DNA of 64,000 nt, from positions 10,515,001 through 10,579,000 of the forward strand of contig JAYKYS010000010.1 of assembly GCA_036924285.1 (NCBI GenBank). Direction: 5' to 3'. The notes beneath the pieces are model-generated. The model had not been told where the DNA came from. It did not search any database and was given only the letters and a program-made list of their open reading frames with translations. Each line of letters opens with the position of its first letter. The first letter of the stretch is position 1. The DNA is from Asterella californica (taxonomy: Eukaryota; Streptophyta; Marchantiopsida; Marchantiales; Aytoniaceae). The position numbers and the translations under genes are program-made. Below are positions 31,422-40,452 of this stretch, piece after piece.

Positions 31422-32230
31422 AATAGTTAGAGTAGCTGAGAGGATAGTTAGAGAGATGAGAGAGATTAGAGAGACAATTAAACGGTCACTGAGTAGTATA
31501 GCTAAGGAATTGTAGTTAGGTAGAAGAGATACTTCTGTTCCACATTCTAGGGTGACGTGATTGGTTGACGAAGATGTTATTCCTACTTCTTAGGAAGTGA
31601 GATGTGTCATCTTCGGACGAAGTTGTATATAAGCGTTGTGTTGTTCGTTCTCGGGACCTCTCTGTGTTTGTTATTTTTATTTTTATTTATCTGAAGTTTA
31701 CGGAGTCATTGTGTACTTGTCTTCTTCGGAGTTTTATCTACGAAGTTTTGTAGTGTGTAGTGGTAGGAGTTAGTCTGGATGACGAAGTACTTTGTCAGTT
31801 GCATCTGAAATCTGAGTAAGAAGTTTGAGACGAAGTCTGAAAACAAACAAGCAACTACGAAGTTAGTTTACTACGAAGTACTTTGGATGAAATGTTTTTC
31901 TTAAGAAGTATCTTCGATGTGAAGTTCTTCTTAGGAAACAATTCAGAAGAAGTATTCTTTGTACTTCGGCAGAAGAAGATAGTTCTTCGTCAGTGTTTCC
32001 GAGAACACTAGTAGTGAAGATAACTTAGAGTGAAGATACTTAGCGTTTATGGTGATAGAGGCTACTTAGTAGCACTTCAGCAGTACTTCTCTGTGAAGAC
32101 TTGTTATCCGTAGCTCTGTATTTTTGTCATTTATTTGTTTCTTGAAGTCCCTGGTCTATTTAGGATCTGTTATGTTATCTGTCAAGATCATCAACTCTGT
32201 CTTGTTGGATAGATCTGAGTTAGAACTCTA
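31422..32230 (+). mobile_element. LTR-like region with TATA box, CGAAG/CTTCG-rich
   Basis: Follows the coiled-coil ORF. TATATAAG at 31626-31633 stands in a plausible U3/R position. Downstream 500 bp carry many CGAAG, CTTCG and GAAGTA words. No second copy lies in the window, so the LTR boundaries (perhaps from TGTAGTTAGG near 31513) are uncertain. Confidence 0.45.
31626..31633 (+). promoter_or_regulatory. TATA box
   Basis: TATATAAG within the CGAAG-rich LTR-like region. Confidence 0.5.
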
Positions 32231-32544
32231 CCGAGAATGATTTTTGCTCGTGAGAATTAAAAATAACTATAAAGAATCACCTTTGTCACTTGTTAACTGT
32301 ATTTGGGTGATATTTACTTGCATCTCCGTGAGTTCGATTCTAATATTACTACTTTCGAGCATCTTTTGGTTTTCTTGTGTGTTACATCGTGTGGAATATA
32401 AGATTTTATGGAAGGATTATTCTCTTCATGATGTTATGTGAGAACCAGCTACCAACCTTCGTAACTCTCTCGAACTCATCCAAAAGTTTGAACATTTGTC
32501 AAGTGACGATGATGTCACCAACTAGCGAACGGGAAATATGTAAT

Positions 32545-32920
32545 AATATGCATTTGCGTAAGTAGAAAATGAAGTGAAAGTTACTAAGCAGTTATAGTAG
32601 AAGTTCTCTTAAGTTAGAATAACGTACTACTAGGAAGCTTCGTAAAGAATATTTAGATAAATTACTTAGGAAACTTCTACCATATTGAGTGAGTAATGTA
32701 CTTAAGAATCTTCCTAAGGACTGAGGTTGCTTCAAAAAGAAGTAGACGGTTATCTTCATGAGAAAGTTAATGGTTATCTTCTTATAGAAGTAGACGGCTA
32801 GCTTCAAAAATATGTCTAAATCCCAAGGCATGTGGTTAGCTCTGAGATCCGGAGTTTCTCTCTATTCTCAGTTGTCTCTTTGCTCCACTTCCTATTCTTT
32901 TCCTCGATTCTTGGTTGTAA
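32545..32920 (+). mobile_element. LTR family C, plus-orientation copy
   Basis: Matches the reverse complement of 38985-39366. Shared landmarks are ATTTGCGTAAGTAGAAA, CATATTGAGTGARTAATGTA, GTTGCTTCARAAAGAAGTAG, TAGACGGCTAGCTT and TATTCTCAGTTGTC. The TATA position has decayed (AATATGTCTAAAT). It stands about 6.4 kb from its inverted partner. Confidence 0.8.
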
Positions 32921-33185
32921 TAAGTAGAGTTCTACTTATCGATTAGAGATGAAAATTGGATTGATAAAAGTCTTTGGTATAATAGTTACTTACGTCTAAG
33001 TCTACTTGAGAATAGATGCAGCAAAAGAGTGCTTCTACTAAAAGACGAGGGCATTGTTAGATTATCGAAACTTTCTGATCAAAATGATGTTTTTTGGACC
33101 CAAAAACTGATTGCTAGGGGTAGGTCTTAAAGCATGCTTATATTGTCTCGGTTCATTCTCTTCGAGCTCTTTCGAACGAGCCCTT
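32921..33185. other. Retroelement leader or intergenic, nothing recognised
   Basis: Between the family C LTR and the TATA-containing region near 33.2 kb. Confidence 0.35.
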
Positions 33186-33520
33186 GTTTGTCTCATGTTG
33201 AGACCTCTAGATGTTGTTTTGGGATTTTAGATCTAAGGCTGCATGTAAACCACGTGTACCACTTTGGGTGGTCAGCAATGAGCTGAACCTTATCTTGTAC
33301 TCCTTTTCTCATTATATAAAGTATGAGAATGTACTTCCAAGAGCATTCGAGTATGAGTTCACTCTTGAACCTCGTCTTACAATGATATCAGTATAGGGAC
33401 CTCCAAGAACACAGATTATCTCCCTTGGAAGAATCTTTGATCGACGTGCCTTGTAATTGAAACTTTGAGTGCATCAAAAGGTTAGTCTCGAATATATGAA
33501 GTGTATCAGAGAGCTATGTT
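33186..33520 (+). promoter_or_regulatory. LTR-like promoter region before the second small-ORF pair
   Basis: TATATAAA at 33313-33320 lies about 200 bp upstream of the MDGG start. A degenerate initiator-Met tRNA primer-site-like string (TGATATCAGT, near 33383) follows, which would mark the end of an LTR. The arrangement parallels 7694-7986. Confidence 0.4.
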
Positions 33521-33661
33521 ATGGATGGAGGTAGATTTCTAACCCCTGAATTATCATTCTTGAGTCGTTTTCACATCAAGCTTATGTCTCTACGTCGTGA
33601 GCAATTTTTAGTGTATCTTGTCTACCATTTCGATGAGAATTTCATGAATCAAGTCCAATAG
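33521..33661 (+). pseudogene. Small ORF, MDGG type, truncated copy
   Basis: ATG 33521 to an early TAG at 33659-33661 (46 codons): MDGGRFLTPELSF, FHIKL, FLVYLVYHFDENFMNQVQ. Beyond the TAG the same frame remains open to just before the MDLN ORF, and the stop is probably a decayed Gln or Met/Leu codon. Homologue of 7987-8202. Confidence 0.5.
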
Positions 33662-33716
33662 CGATGTATGCGGTCAGCTGGAATTTTACAGTCTATATAT
33701 CTTGATTTAGTTGAGC

Positions 33717-33866
33717 ATGGATCTAAATCAACATGCTCTCGTTCCTTTCAACACTTGGGTAGAGATCCGCTATGTCTATAGACCGAAATTGTTACATACG
33801 GAGTTTGTGATTAGAAATTTTGGTGTGGATTTCTATCGTGAAATAATTGATTCTCTTGATAATTGA
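33717..33866 (+). CDS. Small ORF, MDLN type, second copy
   Basis: 49 codons, ATG 33717 to TGA 33864-33866: MDLNQHALVPFNTWVEIRY, RPKLLHTEFVIRNFG. Homologue of 8209-8412, ending earlier. It has the same position relative to the MDGG ORF and to a TATA box. It is followed by gag remnants of a Ty3 element, so the pair occupies the leader between LTR and gag. Confidence 0.5.
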   Translation: MDLNQHALVPFNTWVEIRYVYRPKLLHTEFVIRNFGVDFYREIIDSLDN

Positions 33867-33989
33867 TTCTTCATCTTTTACTACTTTTCAATATGCAAAT
33901 AATTGATCACGTAGTGGGAGTATTTACGTGTGAATACTTGAACGGTAAAGCTCTTACGTGTTACGATGCATAAGAGAGTTCGGTCTTGG

Positions 33990-35075
33990 CAGAAGGGACT
34001 GCAATACAAGAATGTCTACTTAAGAATTTCCAACTAGTAGATTTTGCGCAAATGGCTCGAACGAAGATGTGAGGATTGAAACAAAAGAGAAGCGTTCAAG
34101 AGTGTGTAGAGGCGTTCTCCGACTTGCAAGTTGCAATCACCGATATGAGTCTACGGAGGCTCTTGATAATTTCAACAGAGGGTTTAAAGGAGCAAATCTG
34201 ACAAGAGGTAATGGTGCAAAATCCACGCACGGTTTTTGAAGCCATCGCTTGCACTTAGTGAATTGTTGGAGCATTAGAAGGAGGAGAAGTGATGATTCCA
34301 CCAAATCATCAGAATCGATCCAAAACAAATATGCAAATGGACCGATGCCTATGGAGTTGAGCAACATTCGCTATCAACCACGATAGTGTCAAAAGGGAGA
34401 TCATCGAGGTTGATCAGATGAAAGATGTCAAGGAGCTCATAGAGGAAAATGTGTCAGAAATGCCGAACCTCAACCAGAGCAACGTCGATGTTGCAATTAT
34501 GGATGATTTGATCAGATAGTTGTAAACTGCCGAACTTGCTTCCCAAAGTATCCGAGATCTCCATATCTTCGACCTCTGAATCATCTGAATGAGAGAGAAG
34601 AAAATGAAGAAGTTGAGACAACACTGGAAAACAAAGAATACCAATAAATGCACCTTGTGGCCTTATTGATCCAACGAGAGAGAAGAAAGACAAGAAAAGG
34701 AGAAAGAGATTGATAAAAAATAATGTGCAATTGATTGTTACGGACGGAGTCTTGGAAGGAACCCATGTGAGAGTATTAATCGATCTTGGTGCAACATGGA
34801 ACTTTTTGTCTCGACCGACTGTCTTGAAGTTAAGAATGGAATTAGAAACGATGAAAGTGAAGAAGTGAAACTACCCAATGGACAGATCGAGAAGATTGAA
34901 TCTTTATCTCGAAAGGTAGAACATGCAAATGATGTGTATTGTACAACAAACCATCCTTCAATGAGAAGGAATTATACCCTTGATCTTGAGCTGCAATACG
35001 ATCACATATCAAGTTGAACAAGGGGTCGTTTTGTAACGCCACTTGAAATGTAGACTTGAATTCTTCATCAAGAGT
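33990..35075 (+). pseudogene. Ty3 gag (3' part) and protease remnant
   Basis: From about 34050 the text reads as the end of a gag (AFSDLQVAITDMS, GLKEQI, QNPRTVFEAIACT) with stops. From about 34724 a retropepsin is readable: VQLIVTDGVLEG, VRVLIDLGATWNFLS (active site DLG instead of DSG or DTG), then LPNGQ. No zinc knuckle was found between them. The strand is opposite to the pol remnant that begins at 35370, so two truncated elements meet near 35.1-35.3 kb. Confidence 0.65.
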
Positions 35076-35369
35076 GACTGTGGTGATAGCTTACACCTGA
35101 AGAACGAAAATGTTAGTCGCTATACAGCCCGCAGGGATTAGAAGCTTGACGTTAAGACTATCGAGGAGTTAGATGAAGACTTGTAGTCGAGACGAAATGA
35201 TAGTGCATTTGGAATGACTTGAAATTTATCGAGTTTGTATTCCAACTTGATATCACAAAACTGAAATTGTTCTTCTCATCGATGATGTCAGCTCTTCATG
35301 TTCTCTAAGTGTAAGTTATGCAGCAATGGTTTGTGGCTAGTTTGTATGATTACGGGTTTACTTAGTAAG

Positions 35370-36763
35370 TAGTGTCTCTAAATTTTGATGACATATACCA
35401 TAGCAAGTTGTTCGTGATCTCGTGCAAAATAATTTTGTTCAGCTGAGATTAGCCGACGAGATCTAAACACGATCAGATAAAGATCATTTGTGAACTCTTG
35501 TTGTAAGATTGTCCCTATCGCAAAGTTAGAAGCATCAAAATCCACTATGCATTGTAATTGTGGATCATAAAGTTGTAGAATAGGATGTGAAGAAATCATA
35601 TCCTTCACCTTATGAAACATATACACTTGCTTTGATCCTCACTCGAACTTGTTATACTTCCTCAACAAATCCGTTAGAGGTGCAACCACATGAGCATAAT
35701 AGTGGATGAACCGTCTATAAAAGCTTACCAACCCGTTGAATCCTCGGACTTCAATATCATCATTTGGTAATTGTCTTGATCTTCTCTTCCTCCATCTTTT
35801 TGCCATCTGCCGTAACCTTGTGCTCTAGAAACGAGACCTCCGTCTTTTAGAACTCACACTTGGATTTCTTGCAATAGAATTTCTATTTCGGAGTCTGTGA
35901 AGCACTTCCTTCCAACCAATCTATAAGCTCAAAGATCACTTTTTAGTGCAATAGCATGATGTACTAAAAAGTCTCCAGGGCCAATAGTTAAGAAAAGTGA
36001 ATTTCTATTATTATTTATAGCATCTAACCAACCAGACAACCATATACTTTGATTGCACATGTGCCTTGTGTTTTTTTTGGTCATGCTATAGATCAAGATA
36101 TCATCTAAAACACCACCACATACTTATCCAACAATCCATCCAACACTCGATGCATTTGCTCAATGAAGACAACATGAGCATTGGTGAGTCCGAAAGGTAG
36201 GACTCTTCATCCGTAATGCTCATATAGAGTGCAAAAAACTGTTTTGTGTACATCTTCTTTTCCAATCAGAATCTGCTAATAATCATTACGAAGATCCAAC
36301 TTGATGAAATATCGAGCTCCATTCAACTGATCCTTCAATTGATCCATCAATCCGAGACAAGAGGTACACATTCTTCACTGTGTACATCTTGTCTCGGATT
36401 GATGACGATAATCAATACAGAAACGAAGTTCGCCATCCTTCTTAAGTACAAACAACACAAGATCACCCCAAGGAGAGATACTATGTCTGATGAAGTCATT
36501 CTCCAACAACTCCTTCAACGTCATTCGTAATTCTTCTAGCTCATTCGGTGATAACTTATAGACTGGTCTGTTACTAGTGTGGTACTTGACAACAACTCAA
36601 TCTTGAAAGACATCTCTGGATCAAAGAGTAGTCCTTGAGATAGGTCATCCGAAAATACATAAGCAAACTCTATCAAGATCTGATCTATCATTTCCATGTG
36701 GTTCTTTTGATCTCCATCATTGTCTCTTTCAACATTAGATTTGCTCAAAATTGTCATATTCAA
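35370..36763 (-). pseudogene. Ty3 reverse transcriptase and RNase H start, minus strand
   Basis: Read from 36763 down. The entry region is [24 protein letters not shown], with [10 protein letters not shown] and ELRFCIDYR. Then come GARYFIKLDLRNDY (about 36318-36277), LPFGLTNAHVVF, the catalytic box VLDDILIYS (about 36107-36081), and the thumb VSFYRRFIHYYAHVVAPLTDLL. It ends in RNase H (VDFDASNFAIGTILQQ, first Asp; RLISAEQNYFARDHEQLA, Glu) at about 35378. Frames are broken many times. A near-perfect inverted repeat (36345-36404) has overwritten the segment before the RIDG-type motif. The rest of RNase H and the integrase are absent. Confidence 0.85.
36345..36404. repeat. 26-bp inverted repeat (one mismatch) in RT
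   Basis: Arms 36345-36370 and 36379-36404 with an 8-nt loop. On the coding (minus) strand the arm next to MDQLKDQLNGARY matches what Ty3 RTs have there (VYPLPRID-like). The other arm is its inverted copy in place of the expected ALNKVTIK-like segment. Confidence 0.88.
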
Positions 36764-37560
36764 AATATCAGAATATCTTCACGCAAAGCTGCTTCGATAG
36801 CAACCACACTGATAAATTTATCACTAGACATAGAAATCGAGTGTTGGATGTCTTTATCAAAGACACCGGATAACTCAATCAGTAACTCTGACCTTGGTGT
36901 TGCACTTAAATTTGTCTTTGTGCCCAATCAACTTGAGCTTTATGACGTTCAAGCCAAGAAAGTCCTAGAATGACATCATAGTGCAGTGATGTTACTACGA
37001 ATCATAAGGACTCAGAGTACTCTTTTGTCTTTGTGCCCAATCAACTTGAGCTTTATGAACGTTCAAGCCAAGGAAGTCATAGTGACATCATAGTGCAATG
37101 GTGCTACTACGAATCATAAGGACTCAAAGTACTCCTTCCCAATAACTAACTATACTTTACTTAGAGTGCAAAATGCAGATCGTTTTCTCTCATCAACCAT
37201 CATCAACGTGCTACTTAAGCACTCATTTCAACGGAACCTTTAGTTGTTTTGCGATTGCATGAAAACGCAATTGTATGAGCTTCCATAATCCACTAAGATC
37301 TGACAAGGATGACCTTGAATCATATCTTGAAGATGGATTAGGTCTGTACTTGTGAGTCTTCAATTCCATTAGAATTGATGAGACTTTCAATAATTGACTT
37401 GACATCTATTACTGAAATTCTTCATTTTCCAAGTCGATTTCATTCGTGAACTCTGCTTGTGCAACTAGACGGACACATCCTCCACAATTTGGACATTCAG
37501 CTAAGCGATGTTCGGTTTGTTGACAATAGAAACAACCACCATTTTGTCGGAGTCATTTTC
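36764..37560 (-). pseudogene. Ty3 protease and gag zinc knuckle, minus strand
   Basis: A CCHC knuckle (CFYCQQTEHRLAEC) is encoded by 37534-37493. A retropepsin active-site relic (VDYGSSYNCV, with DYG for DSG) follows near 37295-37265. A 113-bp tandem duplication (36911-37137) lies within the C-terminal part of the protease. Multiple stops. Continuous with gag upstream and RT downstream on the same strand. Confidence 0.75.
36911..37137. repeat. 113-bp tandem duplication
   Basis: TTTGTCTTTGTGCCCAATCA starts at 36911 and 37024. Copies are nearly identical, each ending in CATAAGGACTCARAGTACTC. Recent by its low divergence. Confidence 0.9.
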
Positions 37561-38685
37561 AATCTATGAGAGTGAGAGATCGATTGTTCTTGACATTGAT
37601 CTCCATTGGAACTGCTTTGTTTGATCTTGTACAAGTTGTGGAGGTCGTGTACGTATGAAAATACTATAAATTAGAGCATCCAATCGTTCAGCCATCAACA
37701 TAGCATCAAATGTTGAGGTTCTCTCATGGTGACTTCCATTCTAGTCTGTGGTTTTTCATCCTCGAGTGAAACGGTCTAAAGCTTTACTCTCGTGCATCTC
37801 TAGAACTTGCATCATGATATTCATGAACTATACGATATAGCTTTGTGCATAACCAAGCTGCTTCATCTCTACAAGACGATGTCTTGCAACCTTGGTTCAT
37901 TGATGTACGAAACCGAGAAGCCAATGCAATCTTGAAGTCTTGTCATGAAGAAATTGGTACAATGCATTGACGTCATACTTGCTCCAAATAAACTGTGAGA
38001 GTTAGAGCGATATCAGATAAAAGGAAATTTTTTATTGATATCTGATGAAATTTCACCTGATATAAGGTTTTTTCCGACACTCAACAAGGTCACCAAGTGT
38101 TGATAGTTCATACTCGGTCAACCTCACTACATGTAAAATAACCACAAGTTGTTATTTCATACATCTGATCACTGTAGCTGAGTGTGAGCCTCAGACATGT
38201 AGTCAACTGTGTTGGATGTTAAATAAGAACTTATTATTATTCTGTCACACTTGTCCAACTCGGTAGATGTATAATAACAACTTTGTGTTATTTTGCAAGA
38301 TTGAGGTTAACACTTAACGAGGTCATCCACTTTTCCTGATACTTGATATCATACTTTCTTTTTAAAACCGTTACCATGATCGCACCAATCTTTCTAGTTG
38401 ATTTGACGCAAGTAAGACTCGACCTCGATCATAGTACATATTTGTTGCTTCAAAGTATTATTGACAATCGAGCAAGAAATACCCTGTTACTCCAAGAAAA
38501 CTCTTTCTTTCGAATAGTCGAGGTTTTGGGAATATCTGTTGGTTGTTCTCCTCACAAAAGTCTTCTTTTGCAAGTATGGACAATTGCTTTCTAACATGTT
38601 CTTTCTCTTCTAAACGTCTAGTGAGATGTTCAATATGTTGTTGCATGAGAAGAATGATATCAGGGGTTGTTGGTATGTTGGTCAT
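37561..38685 (-). pseudogene. Ty3 gag, minus strand, interrupted
   Basis: Starts at ATG 38685-38683 with MTNIPTTPDIILLMQQHIEHLTRRLEE, a typical gag start, followed by Lys/Glu-rich helices. A foldback element interrupts it at about 38118-38311. The 3' part near 37700 reads AMLMAERLDALIYSIF, like the end of a Ty3 gag before the zinc knuckle. Many stops. Confidence 0.7.
38118..38311. mobile_element. MITE/foldback-like insertion with about 38-bp imperfect inverted ends
   Basis: Left end AACCTCACTACATGTAAAAT then AACCACAAGTTGTTAT (38118-38155). Right end ATAACAACTTTGTGTTATTT then TGCAAGATTGAGGTTAAC (38274-38311), its imperfect reverse complement. It lies inside a gag frame. A target-site duplication is not clear. 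Confidence 0.55.
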
Positions 38686-38821
38686 TGCTCTATCTATTCT
38701 ATCTTTATCTGTCTCTATCTGTTTGTCTATCGATCTCTCTCTCTCTATGAAGCGGATGCTAAGTCAAAACATATAGACAACAACCCATCTGTTCTTATGT
38801 AACAATTGGAGAATATCCGTT

Positions 38822-38833
38822 CATCTGATTCCA
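38822..38833 (-). other. Possible primer-binding site (initiator Met tRNA type)
   Basis: The minus strand reads TGGAATCAGATG against the usual TGGTATCAGAGC (9 of 12). It lies between the family C LTR and the gag start, where a primer site is expected. Confidence 0.35.
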
Positions 38834-38984
38834 TAACAACATCTGGAAAAATCTAATCAAACCGAGAGATGATGAATTGCTCGAAATGATGCTTCTCTAG
38901 TACATGAATCTTGAAATCTCAATGAATCAGTGGAAACTGATCTGGTGATCCGTATACTCCTTCCATCCTATCCTTGCTATGAGT

Positions 38985-39366
38985 TCAAGAACCAAGAATA
39001 GAAAGTGAAGCCAAGAGGACAACTGAGAATAAAAGGAAACTTCAGATCTCAGAACTGGTCATAGGTCTTAGTATTTATAGTATGGAGTGTACAAGACCTC
39101 TTCTGTAAGCTAGCCGTCTATTTCTATCACAAGGTAGCCGTTAACTTTCTCATGAATATAATTGTCTACTTCTTTCTGAAGCAACATCAATACTTAGGAA
39201 TGTTACTAAGTACATTATTCACTCAATATGATAGAAGCTTTTTAATTACTTTACTAGAATATTCTTTATGAAGCTTTCTATGTAGTATATTCTTCTAACT
39301 TACAATATTTTCTAGTATAACTTCTTAGTAACTTCCACTAAAGTTTCTACTTACGCAAATGCGTAC
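38985..39366 (-). mobile_element. LTR family C, minus-orientation copy
   Basis: Reverse complement matches 32545-32920. TATA box CTATAAATAC at 39080-39071 on the minus strand is intact. It sits upstream of the minus-strand gag-pol remnant and is therefore that element's 5' LTR. No same-strand 3' LTR is present. Confidence 0.8.
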
Positions 39367-40230
39367 TATTACAAGACAACTCAACCATCATTTGCATATT
39401 CCTCCACTCAACAAAATTTTCTTTTGCTGTAGATTGAACTGGATCTCCCATCATAAATATCATTACTTCTTTCTAATGTTGTAATTTTATAAATCATGAA
39501 AATATAATCTCAAATAACATAGTGATAAGTTATAAGAGTTCGTACATAGTTGAATCATATCCTTATTGCTACAACATAAGGGGTGCTCAAGTCATATCTA
39601 GACTTTTGTAACACATATTTCTTCAAATATGAGAGGAGTGCCTAGTGGTCATGGAACAGGAACGTCGTCTTCTCCTATCATAAACGTTAGTAGATCCATA
39701 TTGCTACACCATAGAAGATGCTCAAGTCATAGCCAAATGTTGTAAGAGATAAGTTTTTCAGATATGAGAGGAGTGCATAATGGACGTGAAATCCAAACAT
39801 CATCTCTTCTCACCATAAGTGATCATAGAAGAGAGTGACAAGTCATCTCGAGTAACATACAAACTGAACATTATTCTTAAGTCTTTGAATCTATTGTCTC
39901 AGAAGAAGTCACATGAACACTTGTCACCTTGTACGATTCATCTTCTATGTTACTATCTACAGTCCACATTAGATCGCTTTCCTCATCAGACGAATGGTTT
40001 TCATTGATATAATACTTTCAAAAGGATGTAGAAGATTTAATGAATTCATGAGTTTCATGAGAGAATTGAGGTTGACGAGACATCTAGTTGTATCTCATTT
40101 TGACATTTAGACGTTCGACCCTCTCCAAGATATGTAGTTATGATACCAAGAGGACAACGATGAGTTACAGAGAGTGTAGACGAACAGCTGTACATACCTT
40201 GCTCAAATTGAGGTTGAATTGTTAGTTTAG
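39367..40230. other. Intergenic with a two-copy tandem repeat
   Basis: 39550-39810 contains two diverged copies (period about 130 bp) of a block with ATTGCTACAMCATA, GCTCAAGTCATA and ATATGAGAGGAGTGC. No gene recognised. Confidence 0.55.
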
Positions 40231-40452
40231 AGATATATATATGCCTTAGAAGTTAGAGTTAGAGAGTTAGAGACTCAGCTACAAGCTCGTGAAAAGCAGA
40301 GTGGAGAGGATAAACCTCTACATCTCCATGACTAGAATGAGAAAATTATGCTTTACTATAAAGGTGAAGGCACGAGAGAGTATGTTAGGAGTGTATGTTC
40401 TCTATTTGTGGATCATCACACGCACATCAAGGTGTATGAGATTCAACGATAA
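40231..40452 (+). pseudogene. Short coiled-coil retroelement ORF remnant
   Basis: One frame with a single TAG reads RYIYALEVRVRELETQLQAR, then EKQSGEDKPLHLHD, then NEKIMLYYKGEGTREYVRS and VCSLFVDHHTHIKVYEIQR to TAA 40450-40452. The heptad pattern and position in repetitive DNA suggest the gag-position coiled-coil ORF of another Ty3-like element. A further decayed frame (NLCEALHKF, VIELLLTVTQAID) continues to about 40700. Confidence 0.4.
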
